Counted from the stretch's first letter, positions 24,331-39,700 are shown. The stretch: DNA of 64,000 nucleotides from Malurus cyaneus samueli (GCA_009741485.1 CM019217.1:31162061-31226060); one strand, 5' to 3'. The notes: generated by a model not told the origin, from the sequence alone. Numbers and translations are program-made.

Positions 24331-26282
24331 CTGGAGAATACCATTCCTGAACCATTACAGTTTCCTCAGTATTAGAGATCATTATGTCCATTTAAATGTC
24401 TGGAGCAATGAGCATAAATATGTTACTTGTGCTACAGAGCAAGATTAAAGCTGATTACAGATACTCAGATACCTAAATAAAGTCTAAATATTTCATTAAA
24501 GAACATTTCATCTGACACACATAGAGCCCACAATAGGTAATAGGGTGAAGACAGCAGTTTTTTAGTGATGTTCATACTGCATGCATTAACTCCTTGCTTG
24601 AAAAGAAATCACCACAACCTCAAGCATCTTTTGCCTTCAGTGAGGCCGTTACCATATAGCTCATCTGATCTCTTACCCTTCAAATTCCTTGGGTTATAGG
24701 GCTTTTCTGGACATGGGAATCAGTATTAATCCCTTTTAAGGTGAAAGTAAATTATGGAAAATCATAAGAAACTTCCCTTAAGGAAAGAGTTTTCTTTAAG
24801 AAATCTGCTTCTTAAAATAAACTTGTCAAACCAAGAGAATGATGAGAGATAGTTGATGAGCTTTTGTAGACAGTGGTTGCAAAATCTTCAAATTTAATCT
24901 ATTTGAGTAATATAAAATTATATGAATGTGTAATATCACTTGTGACAAGCTACGATTTGTTACAAACACATTTCATGACTGAAGAGACATAGTGTGAAAT
25001 AACAGGAGACTCCAAAAGTACAAAGGAAAGAAAACAAAATTAATCTCCTTTGTAGTTTTAAGTATCCAGACATAGAAAATACAGGTAATTGTTGAAGAAA
25101 TGGAAAATAACTTGGAAAGAAAACAGAGGATAAACCAGAAAATAGCACAGGAAACTGAAGGCTGAGGACAACAAAAAATACTTCACATGAGATTATTCTG
25201 CTTAATATACTCCAAATGGAGTATATCCATGCAATCATTTTTCAGTATCTCAGTAGGGAAGGTTTCAACAAAGTTGCAGTCATTCTTAAGGATGACCAAG
25301 TAAGGCTCCTTTCTAAAGTACATATTGACATATTCTTAACATAAAACCAGTTTATCTGACTTCAGACATTTTTTAGCGATTGGAAGCAAGCTAGACATTA
25401 CATAAAGTCAAAGAACTTCAGAAGCTTTTATGGAACTGAGTTCTATTTGAGTATATGAAAATAAGCTCGAAAGACTACATAACAACATCCAGAAGACTGT
25501 GTTAGACACCTCATCAATTGACTCCTTGAAATAATGCTGAGCAGTAAGGAACAAAATTTTACCACAAGAAAAAAAAAAAAGAGCAGCAATAACTTGTGCC
25601 TACATTTACACTCTAATTTTGAAACTAGCAGCATTATAGAATAAGTAGCATAAAATTTATAATCTTGAAGGTCTTTTTCAACACAAACAATTTAATAATT
25701 TATGTATAAATATTTGTAAGTATATACAGATGTACGCATACTTCTGAGTTTCTTTTTTTTTAGGTTCTGTCTAAAGGTTCAAAATAGATACTATAACTTG
25801 AATCAAATGTCTTTTGCTTTAGGTAATGTCAACAAAATTGTTTCAATATAATTAGATGTGTGGCTAATTTATACTTCTAAATGGTAGGGTGACAATAAAA
25901 TTTTATTCTAAAAAGGTAGGTTTGTTGTGATTATACTTCCAACGCCTTATGAAAGGAGAAAAAAATGAATATATTTTAACCATTATATAGTATCTTTGGT
26001 GTAACATTATGTCTTTTGGTTCACTGCAATCTTTTTCACAAAGGGTGCCCTCCAGAATTCATGGATTAACAAATACTAGAAGACATTTGAAGGCTAAGAA
26101 CCCATTTTTGACATACAAAGCAAGTACTAAAAGCATTGCATAATATGCTCTTATATTTTGGGATTCTATATTGGTCAAAATAGCAGCTTAAATGGAGGTT
26201 TGTTTTTGTTTTTTTTTCAGAGAGTGCAATGAGTAGTTTAAACTTGAAGGAGCAAGAAAATCTTCTTTCCAGCTACAGCTTC
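24331..26282. other. AT-rich non-coding DNA, no gene recognised
   Basis: No frame above 92 codons; a T-rich stretch (26201-26220) sits just before the CR1 that follows. An A run near 25568-25580 gives a spurious Phe-rich frame on the minus strand. Confidence 0.6.
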
Positions 26283-26603
26283 TCACAAGGGAAAGCAGAA
26301 AAGAGAGCACTGTTCTCTCTGGTGACCAGTGATAGAACCTGAGGGAATGGCATTAAGCTGAGTCAAGGGAAGTTTAGGTTAAATTTAGGAAAATATTCTT
26401 CACCTGGAGGGTGGCTGGGCACTGGAACAGGTTCCCCAGGGAAGCAATAACAGCACCAGCCTGACAGAATTCTAGGAGTGTTTGAACAATGCTCTCAGAC
26501 ACACAGTGTGACTCTTGGAGATGGTCCTGTCTAGGGTCAGGAGTTGGACTCAATTATCCTTTTAGGTCCCTTCGAACTCAGTGTATTTTATGATTTTATG
26601 ACT
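26283..26603 (+). mobile_element. CR1 LINE 3' end, different subfamily
   Basis: A 5'-truncated CR1 whose 3' part differs from the copies at 18692 and 55800. It contains 'cagcaccagcctgacagaat' (26451 on), 'aatgctctcagacacacagt' and 'tcaggagttggactcaatta', and ends in 'tattttatgattttatgact'. This is the CR1 tail type that resembles the tail of the SINE at 57638. It is a decayed non-coding copy. Confidence 0.92.
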
Positions 26604-29600
26604 CTCAATAAAAGAAGGTGGGATTTTAAAAGAAAATTATTTGCATTAATATTTTTTTTCTATTTAGTTTGTTTTGGGATTTTTTTCACTAAGTAGTGTT
26701 ACTTCTAGCATTTCTAGTAACAAAGACTAGTTTTTGGGTGAACATTCTTTTCTTCCTTTTGTAAAATTAATACAGATAGTAAATGTTTGAATTGTAAATA
26801 TCATGCTGTATCAAAAATGGCTTTTAAAAATCTTTTCATGTCTGTTTGCATTCTATTCTAGAAAATCAAATTTGTATTTTTGCTGAAGCACAAGTGGTGT
26901 TAAGAGACAAAGGGAACCCTTCAGTACAAAGGCCTGAGAGATCCCTTAATTTTTATATAATTTCCTACCCTTCTTATTGCACCTCAGAATGATCTCCCAT
27001 TATAAATAGCAGATCAGTTTTGCAAAGTCCTTGTGTGTAACTCTTAGTCACGGTTCTTGGAAGATGTCAATTAAAAAAATATTGTAAAAAAAAAAGGCAC
27101 TAAGGAAACTTACATGAAATCTGTAACAAAGCTTTATTATTTTCAAGAAACTCTACTATCTCCAGTACATACAATTTGAAAAACTATTTGGAACAAATTA
27201 CCAGCAGGCAATTAAGCTAGAAAAACAATAAGGATATGGGATGAAATTAAAAGAAACACTATGCAATTTAAATTCACATTTAACACTTCATCACTCCATT
27301 CTTACTCCATTATACAGAATGTATAATATCTGTAAATGAAGGTTACGTCTGTGCACCTTTAGACCGACCGGCTGACAAACTGTCCCAAAATAATAGTACC
27401 TGCAATTAATCTGAATTCTTCAACAGAGTAGTAATAAACTGTATTTTGTTTGGTATAACAGCATGCTACAGAAAGTTATTTTTAGTGGATATTATTTACC
27501 AGGGAAATAGAAAATTTTAAATTTTAAAACCATTCGCCACTCCTGCATAATCACACAAGGAAAATTGAAGAGAACACTAGGGAAGAAATCAAGTCAAAGG
27601 TGGTAAAATAAGAGATCTTCCAAATGCTGCAAGATTATTGAGCTAAGTCCATATTCAAGCATACTAGGGGTTCTTCTGGAAAAATATGTCTATAAATAAA
27701 ACACTGATTATACTAGCAAAAATCCTATCTAAAACCAGATGTTTGGAGTAACTTCTAAGTGAAAAAAAATCTTATTCTGAAAGAACATTGGAGGATTAAT
27801 TTTTATGCAAGTGGGAGGAATTACAATTTTTGGATTAGATTCCCTAAGTATTTCCACTTTGAGTCTGTAGAGATTTGAGGAAAAATAGTAAAAGGTAGAC
27901 TTGGATTGATACTCATATCTCTATTCCAGAAGTGTAAAGAATTAGGATTCCAAGGTGCAGCATGTGGTTCCATCAGTGGAAACAGCACATATCTCACTGA
28001 AATGTCAGCATGGTGTCAGGAACCAGAAGACTTGGACAGATTTTATATCTCTTTCTTGAGATTTAACCAAAGCAAATTGCCTCCTCTGGGGCATGCCTGA
28101 GCTAGTTAGGTAATTCTCTCCCTGTCCACCTAACTCCCCAGTGCTGGCAATTCAGTATTTATGTATGTACAGAATAGTCTTAACCAAGTGCAAGAGAGAA
28201 CAGAAAAATAAGAACATAGGTCCCCTGTGAGGTGGGGCATGCTCCAAAGATGTTGAACACACACTGACATGTTCAGAAATGTAGAAAAATTAAGTCAAAA
28301 TTACTTTCTGCATGCAGAACCCAGAATGCCTCACTCTGTTCTGAGAACATCCACTTGGATTGACACAGACAATTGCTTGTTCAAAAATTGAATGTTAGCC
28401 AAGTAATGCTTATTTGTTTAACCACGTGTACAATACTGTTTATATGCTAAAAATGAGGGAGATTTTGTTCCTTTCTACATAATAGTTCAGTTGTCAAAAC
28501 AGCAATTCTCAGCTCTTGTAACTGATTATTTAGATTTTTGGGGAGGAAAAGAATTACCAAGATAATATTTTATTTACATGCCAGTTTAATTTTGCAACCA
28601 AAGTAGGATGTAATTTTAAAGTGTGTCTTATGACTTGCATCAGTTTTGTATGCTCACTTGTTTTCTAACATGATCATTTTTATTCCTCTTTGTAAAACTA
28701 TTTATGCTATTCCAGTGATTCTGAATTCCAGTCTCTGATATGTTATAGCACACTAATATCCTTTTATGAGAAGATACAAAAAATTAAGTGTTAGAATATT
28801 TCTGAGCAAGAAATTCACATTTTTTGTCTTCCTTTAAAACAGATTCCACTCATGTCCTAAAGAACCCAGCTCAGCAGCCTGTGCGATAGACAACAACAAA
28901 GCCTGCTCACATATCTTACATTGAAGAATAATTTGTTAAAAGAATTCTAAGGACACAATTCAAGACCCCTCATACTCTGTTAAGCAGCTTACGCTTATCT
29001 GTTCAATGCAGTCTTGTCAGATGGCTGTGAACCTGCCCTTCTCTGCATACACAGAGTGTGAATTCTGGCACGCTGCTGATCTCAACGTGACAAAACTTTG
29101 TCAGAGAATGTGGTTTTGCTGCTTTCAGAGCATAGTTCTAGTCAGTCCTAAGAAGATTCCATATTGACGCACGTACTTATTTTCAAACCTGTTTAACATT
29201 GTTTAGGTTTTTCCACATAACATCAGCATTCATTGGGCCTTAACATTTTCCCTGCTCAATTTGTTCCTTACATTTCTTTTTATTTATCTATCCAGGACAT
29301 TTTTCTCTTAATATTCATGAATGGCATGGTAGAAAATCCTACATCTCAATTCCTATTTTAAAGTGCAATAGTCGTTTCTATCACCCTTTTCAGATTGAGT
29401 CCATGAGTAAAAGAGCAAATAGCACAATCACAAAAAACCATTGTAAAAAAAAAATAAATTATAAAGTGTCAGAAAACGCAAAAGTTAATCTCAATTTAGC
29501 TCATAGAATGATTATTCTATATTCACAGTGAATTTGAACACTGTTTAATTAGTGATGGGGTATCTGGCTACTAATCAGAAATTAATTGAGTAAACTAATT

Positions 29601-32600
29601 GATTAAGATTCTTTCAACCACATTGTTAAATAGCTTGTAAAATGCCAAAGAATATACCTCAAATAATGTAACTTACATCAAATCACATAGTCAGATGCGC
29701 TGAAAATTCTGTAAGAAAAAGCGCATCTTGTTCAAATGAACATTTTCCATTTTGAAAGGAGATGGAAAAAGAGACATGAATTAAGACAAATTCATATTAT
29801 TTTCAGCAGATTGAATCTTACAGGAAAATATCTATCATCATTGTTCATCACTATTTAGCTAGCAGGCTATCATGGATTGTCATCATCAGATGAATGAAGT
29901 TACATAACACACTAAAAATAGATGTGTCGTTCTTCACTACTTATCTGACAAACTTCTATATTCTGTGGCAAGAAGATACCAGGCAACTCTCTTTCCTGTA
30001 GTATACCAGCCTCTACAAAATTTAAGAATAGGTCAAGCCCCTGCATTTATTACCCTCCTAAAGATACTGTAAGAATTTCTGAAGTACTGCAGCAGCCAGC
30101 AGTAAACATCAGGGGAGCTTAACACTGCCAGACTATCGTAGAAAACCAGCCAGCCTGACTCTGAAGTCAGTTTCCTTGGAAAAAATCCAGTAGAAGACAA
30201 TGGAGTTGTGTTGGACATGAAGTGCTATACTTGTGATCTGAATCTCTCCTACAGAATTTAAGGGTATCTGTTTAAATGAGGTTTCAGATCCTTCTACAGG
30301 ACAGTTGCAAACACAAAATGGTTTTTCTACAAGTGTTAGTATTCATTTCAGAATCTGATAGATATTTAAAACTTTGGCACACAACTGCATTTTTCCAATG
30401 ACAGCCTATATTTTCAGGGTACTTTAATTAGTTATGGACATGTATAATCTGAACTCGACCATCTGATATAATGATGCTATTTAAAAAAAACATAGTTGGA
30501 ACATTATTTAATATTAGTCTGCCAGAACAAATTTCTGAGCTGGAAATTTTTCTATAAATAAATTAAAGGTTAAAATGAATTAAAAGTAATATTTTGTGAA
30601 ATTAAATAATTAAATGTGTGCAGAAATGGAAAACTAGAAAGTGAAATTCAAACAAAATTTTCAACTTTTTTCTTTGGTAATATTCAATAGGACTAATTCT
30701 ATTTATGTACTTTCTGTTCTACAAAACCTCTATTCCTTTTAAACATTTAAGGACATTTAAACATTTAAGCCATACACGAGTTGAACACAGATCTATTTGT
30801 CACATGCATAAAACAGAAAATGTCTGTACTATTTGCTGAAATGTGTCATTATGCAGTTACTGAAGCATAACAGATTCATCTACTTCTGTCTTAAAAGCAA
30901 GTTGAAAATTAAGTCAGCGTAGTTTGACAACAATATTATCTATGCATTTGAAATTAATTAGGTAACCATGAACAAATTCTAGTCGTTTACATCAGTTAAA
31001 TACACAAATGTGTAAAATAAGCTTATTAATTCAATGTATGATGGCAAACCTGTTATTTTCATTCTTGCATTAGATGAAAAATCGAAGTTTCAATTAGCAG
31101 TCATCATAGGAGCTTTTTGTGCTTCAGGACTGCAAAATCTTCAGCAATTTCAGAACAAAATAATGCTTGGGTAATGCAACACTTGTAGTTAGGATCAACA
31201 TATAGAAGTCCAACATATAAGGAGGGAGCAAAATTATCTTTGGAAAACATTTGGAATGATTTGGCTGGTACTTCTGAGCACTAACAAAAGCTACAATAAA
31301 ACTTAATTCGAACTGAATTGAGAGACAAAACATGAAAAGATAGTAATGCAGAATGTACTTGGATTTATGCCTGTGGGTTCTTTCAAAACTATGCCAACTT
31401 TCATGGATACCCAAGTTTAAGAAAACCCTATTGCAAATGTGTTCTAAAATCAGAGGCTCTAAGGTCCCAAGAATCAATAACGTCGCCCATTCAGTCATGT
31501 GAATGCCTAAAGTTTCTGTTTCTCATTTATTTGTATTTTTATTCTCAATGAAGTTTGTTTGAAGCTTTTTGCTGTCCAAATGTTTGCATGTATTTCCCTT
31601 TCTATGCAGTGGTTGTATCATGTGACTCTGTATTATACTTCTGAATTGTCTTTCCAGCTTTATGTATTCTTAGACACAGAGGTCCCATTCTATGCCCATT
31701 GTTCTGTGAAGTGGGAAAGAAAGCTTGAATCTCTGTTCTGGAGTCAGAACATGAGAGAATAACTAATGTTTCTGACGTTGAAATAAAATAAATATATAAT
31801 AATCACTTAGATTGTTTCCATCTTTCGTCCATCATTATTTTAGTCTAGTTTTTAGCTTTAAATTTATTTCTGTGTGAAATGAATACAAATCCACAATTTT
31901 CAAAAAGTTCACTTTCAAAATGTAGCCGTATTTCATGTTTTAAGATGAAGTCAGTATTTTTCCAGCAGCTAGAAGTAACACCATTTCCATTTTAGCTTTC
32001 CAGTTGAGGAGCGGGTGCGAGATAGAGAACTAAGGCATCTGCCTCTAAAAGACATGCTACTGGATAGACAATACTCCTAATTAGGAGTAAGTAACTTGGG
32101 CAGGAAAAGTTCAAAACGGAATATTGTTATTTGTGATGGGAAAAGGCAGGACTGTTTTCCTCCAAAATACTAGCAAGGCTCCAAACCTTACTGATTTTTC
32201 TTGCCTGGAGACTAGACTAACATAGGAAATAAATCTTAAGTATTAATGCAGTTAAGCTTTAAGCTCTGCTGCAAACCATCTGCAAAATAAACCTCTCTCA
32301 ATTACATACGCATCTCAGTCTTAAAAGGTTCTCTAACCAAGAGTATGTGCATTGAACAAACAGATGGAGAACACCGCTAGGACATAAAATACATCATGCA
32401 CTGTAAAAAGACTAACCCCTGAGAGCCTGCCAACCCAACTAATTTCCTATATTCACTTCCCTGTCCCTTACTTCCATGCAGCTCTTCAGGGAAAACACAA
32501 GGCTTTTTTGCCTTTGTATGCTTCAGATTGTCAAAGGCATCATAAAAACCATCAGAACCCTGGCCTTGTTAAGCACCAGCAATGGAGCACGTTAGCCTTA

Positions 32601-33700
32601 CACTAGCTTTCTCAAAAAGTGCAGTAATTCAGTAAATACACACATTTTTAATCACTCTGTATCTAACACTACCAGAATTATTCAGAATTAATAAATTTGA
32701 GGTGGTTTATAGCTGTTTCCTTGACCTGCCCATTACCTTTATTTCTTTTTGTTTAACACAGTTAGGATGCAACAATCATTTGCTACACTAACAATCATTT
32801 AATCTGAAAATTTTATCTAGTCTCTCCTCCCTAGTCTAGTTAGTAATAAATTGAGATATTTTAGTCTGGTCTTCTCAGAGACATTTGCTGCTTTACATTT
32901 CACTAATATCTTCTATTTCCCACATATATTGCCCTATTTAATCCAAACTCTTCAAATTCTGCTGATCTTAGATGCTTTTTGGTAAACAAAAATAGCAGTT
33001 TTATTTAGACTGTATTCAATTTCTGCTTAATTCAAAGTAATGAAGTTTAATATTTCCATATTAGTCATGTAACTAAACTTTAAGTGAGAAAAAAAATCAA
33101 ATATTTAAGAAGCAATTAGCCTATTATTCTTATTGATACATTTATAAATTATTAGTTTTTTAATAATTCTCTTCTGAATATTTTATCTCAACCCCCATTC
33201 CAATTTTTGAAAATTATAATACTAACAGAATTTTGCTGCTGTTCATTGATCCATATCTGAGCTGTTTGAGCCCAGCTGATTTTTCTGTTTGTCTTTATCA
33301 ATTAACAGAGAAATGACATTCCAGCTGAGCATTTGATGGTCAGTAAGATCCCACATTTTCTTTTGATAACATTTGAACTGACTGAAATATGAACTTTATG
33401 TTCACCAAGGTCAGATAATGAGTCAGTCATAGATTCTGAGTTAAAACCAAGAATATTTCTGGCGTACTAACTACCCTACAAGTTTGTATCACATCCTGTA
33501 GAAAAGAAAAAATAAATCTTGGAATCATGTGCAAGAAAAGTGAGATTTGAAATGCTGTTACCAGTATAGGATTGCTGCAAATTCTATTACCTTGGGACAA
33601 ATCAACCATTCAGACATAAGTGTGAAATAACCCAAACTTTCATATTCAAGTGCTTGTTCTATGGCTATGTTAAATGGGCAGATTCTTCTTTCATTTCTAT
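26604..33700. other. AT-rich non-coding DNA, no gene recognised
   Basis: Seven kilobases with no recognised repeat or gene. Frames stay at or below 124 codons (minus strand 31498-31124, no recognisable features). An 8-bp inverted repeat at 29693-29728 is reported as a finding. The block 28850-29160 is less AT-rich and could be tested for conservation. Confidence 0.6.
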
Positions 33701-33792
33701 TGTTTCACGTTCTAACTAGTAAATATTCCATAAGATAATTTAGTGTTTCATGTTCTAACTAGTAAATACTCCATAAGATAATTTAGTGTTTC
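33701..33792. repeat. 43-bp tandem duplication
   Basis: Two adjacent copies of a 43-bp unit start at 33702 and 33745 ('gtttcacgttctaactag' and 'gtttcatgttctaactag'). They differ at only two sites, and the start of a third copy follows at 33788-33792. Two C/T differences suggest a fairly recent duplication. Confidence 0.95.
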
Positions 33793-36700
33793 CTAAGACT
33801 TTATTTTCTTCCTGCATTGTTGATGTTACCATAGCTTTGTGTACATTGCCACACCAGGAGTTTAAATGAGTTGTATACCCTTGCTACAAGTCATTTAACA
33901 TTTTTTTTTAAACTTTCTGTTGCCCTGAGCTTTAGAGAAATAAAAGTTAGAAATACACTAAAATAAAACTAAGGCTTTCCATCTGTTTGACTTTTTCACA
34001 CTGCTCCAGAGTTTTTTGGACAATTGTTATCCTGAAAACTACCCAAGTCAGGCAGACATATGATGGAGAGTATGTTGTACTCTAATTACCACAGAAATGT
34101 TTGCAATTTAAATGTAAGAAATGGCTTATTATAATGATCATGTCAAATGTAGTGGTGTCCAAAAATAAAATCCATATTTGGAGTCAGTTTGTCTGGTACA
34201 AATATGATTTTAACTTTCTAACAGTGATGGTTTCCATATGATGCTGGAGATGATCAAAATAAGAGGGATGGGAAATAATTGGCTGGGATGGTGGTTTTCC
34301 TTTCTTCTTGATAGAAAATGTTTTAGCAGATGCCTCTTAGAAGGAACTATTCCAGCACTCTGGAAATGAAGCATATGAAGTTCACTATTTTAACTGCCAG
34401 AGATAAACATTATAAAAGAAAAAGGTTTTATTTTGACTGGTATTAGGGGACTGATCTTTAAATCCTCACTGCGACTTTCTTGCTATAAAGTTTAAAGTAT
34501 ATGTAGGAGAATAAACCATACCTTTTTAGCTATTACTAGAAATTGGGGGGTTGCCCTGCTTTCGGGCTGACTAGAGAAAAACTCAGAAACCCCTCTTTGT
34601 GAAATGGAACTTTCTTCAATGGAACATGGGAATCACATTTAACTTGACAGTTTCCTTGGCATAATGCCATAGCTATTACCAGTGAGCCAGGAGGAGACTG
34701 TGGCCAGTGGAAAATGGAAAAGATTTTTCTCATCAAGTTGAACAGGAGTCTTGACAATAAAAACCAAAATAACAGAACTTTTGGCTTCTGTGTATCTGGA
34801 AGGTGGATGTGTTCACATTTATTAGGTGTACTTGTGTAAAGAGTAATGCACAGCTGCAATTGAACAATAATTTTTACGATAATTTATGGTTTAGCATCAC
34901 TTGGCTGATTAATTAACTCACTTTTGCGTCAAAGGTAGAAAAGTATTTTTGGATAGTAGAAAATTACTTTTTTTAAGATCTTGCTGCTTTCTGCCATTGC
35001 CAGTTCTTATCCTAGAGCATAACTGGAAGAAGAAACAATGGTTAGTATTTCAGCTAAAGGTTGATTTAGCGTGAGCAATTTTAGTTAAAAATAGGAATTT
35101 TTAAGAATGGGGTTTGTCCTCCAGTAGAATAAATGCTTCTAATAATCCCATGAGTATTCTTTAAAATAATGGTCTAAGGTAAGTAATCTATGTTGAATAA
35201 TGCTGAAAAGAGGTACATTTCACAGTAGATAAATACAGTATTTATTGAGTGCTTATTGAAGACAAGTACTCATAAATAATTTAGATGAAAGATGATTGAC
35301 ATAGCCAGTGTTTCTAACTACTCTAACACAAGATCTTATACTGCTTCGTATATTCAACAAACCTTTACAAGTGAAGTCAAACCCAGATTGTTTCACACTA
35401 AGCACTTCAGGATCAATGAAACTGGTATTTTTAAATTAATTATTTTTTAAGTTTGTTAAAATAAACAAAAACCAAATTGTTGATACTAATTGAAATGTAA
35501 ATAATACATGAAGCAAACTTTACTGTTCCACCTTTTTTACCTGACAATGAGAGCTGAACACAAGTCATATAAATCATTCCCACTAGTTTTTCCACATAAT
35601 CCCTTAGGGAGCTGTGGCAAAAGAACTGAAACCATCAGTTCAAATAATCTCAGCATTAAAGATGATAAAACTGGTGGTGTTGCAAGATGAGCAGCAGAGT
35701 AACTCCTCCAATTCATATTTCTTTCAAAGACATCCAGGATATTTTACCATTTTATGTGCTCCTTGAACATCACTCCATGTCTGAGACTGTCCTGCTGAGA
35801 ATGTTTAGTGGATCTCCACAGAGAAAGAAGATGCTGAATCGTGTGAATGGTGTGTAAAGGCAGCACATCCAGGCTACAGCATTACCCTCAGGCTACTTCT
35901 GCTTTACAGTATAATGTTAGATAATATCCATCTGAACATCCTTTCAGTTCTATTCCAGAAAATGTAACCTTGTAAGTGGGATCATGAGCCTGTAAAATCA
36001 AAATACACACAGACAGAAACAAACTGCAGTTTTTTACATAAAAGTACTGGCATTCCAAATGTGTGTTTAAATATTTAGGGGTTAAGCAACAGAAAAATCA
36101 TTATTTACTCCAATGTAAATTACCTGATTAGATGTATTAAATATTGAGACTAATAATCTAATTTATGAACTTGGGACTGGTGCAAATGCTGTTAGTGGTA
36201 TTCTGTAGCAAACTGTTTTCCTGACATGCTGTTCCAAATTCTTTTGCTGCTGCCTAATGGAATAATCAGTTGTAACTACAGGATTCCCTCATAAGATCAT
36301 TGAAATTATCATATAGGCTAACAGTTTTTTTCCTGCCTGTTCCTGGAAACAGTTTTAATGCTTTTGTCTCTACTTGTGCATGATTTTACCTAGAACATCA
36401 ACCATTTCCTATAAATTATTTTCTAGCATAACAAATAGTTGACTTTCCATGTAGAAATCTTGACCTTCTCTTAACTGAAACTTAACCAAATATTTCATAT
36501 AATTTACTTTTATAAAATATGTCAGAAGCTCTTCCCACAAAAACTCTTTTTATGTGCATACAAGGAAACACAGCTACATCATACAAAATACAAAATACAA
36601 AATACAGAAATGTCAATGTAAACATGCAGTGTCATGAGTAACTAAAGCACTAATACTGACTGCAGAGCTGCTCATTTTTACAGAGCAGATTATATACATG

Positions 36701-39700
36701 TGCATGATTGTCTTCTTCTTGATTAATTTTTGAAAATTAAACAGCATTAAGAAAACTGAAAGGTCTTCTGATATACTTTTGTGGCTATCACACCTAAAAT
36801 TAGTATAAGGCAAGATAAGGAATCATTTCAGAGGATGGAAAAAAGACTGGAAGGAAAAGACCAGGAGAAAATAATTAAATAATATCTCTGAATACACAGA
36901 TCTCACAAAAAGTTCTACACTTCTAGTCCCAGGAAGCTGAAAAGATATTCAGAAGTGTACATTGCCTTTTCTCTTTCCTCCCAACCTGACCTGCTATTGC
37001 TTTTCCTAAGATGAGTTATCCTGTCATCTCCAGAGATAAGAAAAGTACCTTCCTTTACAGTAAATTAAAAAAAAAAAAAAGTTTAAGCATAAATGAATCT
37101 AACCTATGCTCAGCTGCATTTTAAAGAATTAGCAACTCAGGCTGTTCAGCTGGACACAAAGCTGTGTGCAATATACAGTAATATAATCCATACAGTATTT
37201 TGAAAGGCCAAGAATGTAACTAATGACATAAGAAGATTTTATATGACAATACAATTACATCTTTTAGCTTTGTTTAGTTACTACTCTACATATGTCATAA
37301 AATAAATTTAAAAAACTAAACTCTTTAATAGTTACAAGCTTTATTTAACAACCCTACAGTTCTTTTAAAAATAGTAAGTACTTCAGAGTTGGGGATTTAT
37401 TAGAACTCCAACTGCAGTGCTTCTAATCATATAAAAAAATCCTAAAAAATAAAAAATGAGCAAAGATATGTTAGGTTCTTCTTCATAATAGCAAAATATA
37501 ACAAAAAAAAAAAAAATAACGAGTAGTTAGCTGTCTTAGCTCTCAACAGAAGATTGAACTGTATTTCAAAATAAGGCAGAGATAAAGTCACTAATTCTAC
37601 TCAGGAAATATGTTTGAGGCTTTTCTAAATGATTACTTTAACAATGCATAAAATGTAGGAAGTTACTACATTTTAGTCAATAGAACACCTTCATATTAGG
37701 TGATGAAATCAAATGCATTAAGTTACACAGTTGAATTCCTAGAAGAGGTAAGAATTATTAGAAACCAGAAACCAATTTACGATTTTAACTCCTGCAATGA
37801 TGAAGTTTGTAACAGACATTGGACTCGGGAATGTGGCTTTTTGTCTTTTAAGGGGGCTTGGCTTCACTGGAGTTGCTGAATTCCATTAAAACTCCATAGG
37901 TTGAAGTAATATAAAAATTAAAAGAGATGGAAAAAAAAAGAAAAAAATACCTAAAGCCACTCCAGCTTCCAAACCTGGGTTATTTGCAGTGAACGCAAAA
38001 GTCGATATGATCACATCTGAAGAAATTTGTAATCAAAGGACAGCAAAACCTCGCCATTCTGTCAGCTGCAATAAGCACCTTTTCAGGGACTAAGACAATG
38101 GAGACATATATTATAGAACTATTGTTGAGGAAGAGCTCTCAAAATGGTTTACTGATGGTAATGTCAGTGGGGGTTTATGAATTTATTAGCAAACAGAGCT
38201 GAGCTTGTCATGGCACTGAGAATGACCATAGGAGTTTTTAGCAGGGAGGGCCATTTTTACTGTACTCTTGTGGTATTGCTGAGCAGGGTGTGAGGCTTGC
38301 ACACTTCAGCTGGAGCTCCTGCAGCAGAATCACCAGAAGAGAGCAACAAACTCTCATTGCGTTCATTTCACAGCATTGACTTCAATACTTTCTGCAAATA
38401 TGCCTTTTTATTATTAATAATTTCCACTCTCTTTTGCCCTATACAGTCACCTGTTTACAGTAGAGAAGGAAGCTTGTTGAGGCAGGGGAAGTATGTATGT
38501 GGACTTGTTTTATACAAACGTGGCCTTGTTTACTTCAGAGAAAATTCAGCAAAAATTACATCACATTTCTTAGTGGCAGCATGTAAGAACTTGCTAAAAT
38601 GCAAGAGAATAGTAAGACCACAGTACGTTACTAAGAAATTTCATCAATCTTTTTGAAAGAGTTCAGTAGTCAAGAACAGAAATTAGTAAAAGCATGAATA
38701 TCATATAAATAATACTAAAATTATTTCCCTAATTTTTGTATGCTTTGCTTATTATAACTATTGCAGAGATTCAACAAAATGTCATTTGATTTGTTTCAAT
38801 TCCAAAGAAGTAAAACCTGCTGTAAGTAGAGCATGAAAATGAGTAAACACAGCAGATTTCTTTACAACTTGACTATTAACTAGTCACATAGTTTTTCTTC
38901 CTCTCAGAAGATGCAATATTCAAATTGTTACAGTGAGCAGAGCAGACAGTATAAAAATACTTTATTTTCATCAATCTCTAGACCATCATTACAAAAAGAC
39001 AGGGGAAGCAAAACTGAAGGAAAGTCTCCATCTCTTCCATAAAAAAGGGAGCAAAATAATAATGGAAAGGAAGATCTGAGAGTAAAACCAGAAATTCCAT
39101 TACAGTTAAAATGAAGCTGTATATTAAAGTGTTGATTTGTGAGACTTTTCAGTTTGTCCTGGCTGCAGCCAACCCTTCTGTCCTTCCCCAGCAGCTTTAC
39201 AGGTGGATGGAAAGTAAAGAAGGCATTTTTTACAAGCTGCTAATTATAAACTTAGTTGCAAATTTGTGTTTGACACATTGCTCAAAATGTTGGAAAATTG
39301 GGAGATTTTTGTCATCATGAATACCTAACAGCTGGGGATGACAGCACTCTTGACTCATACAAAGCAACTCAAAGTGTTATATTGATCATGAATCATTTTG
39401 TTGTAGCTGCTACAGATTTTGAATACTCAAAAAGGTCCTGGTCTTGTTTCATCTTTGTTCCTCAGAGAGACCTAGTTGTGAATAAGATTTCTACCTGAAG
39501 TGGCTAGGAAACTGTGTGGAGGTAAGTATACTTGTCTGGAACATTTGAAGTGCAGATGCATGAAAACATAACTTTTTCACAATCTGTTTCTTTGCCTAGG
39601 CTTTGAGGTATCATATATCATCTTCTGATGTTGTGGAAAGCACAGAACTGTCAGGACACTTCCATTTTACTAAATGGTGAGCTGAAAGATTGTAAAAGGA

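Noticed and set aside
36581..36610. Four copies of a 7-bp unit, considered as a CRISPR-like or regulatory array
   Set aside because: A short A-rich microsatellite with no spacers; no CRISPR-like structure exists in the window.
39111..39498. Two overlapping frames of 69 and 66 codons
   Set aside because: No recognised features and ordinary AT-rich composition.
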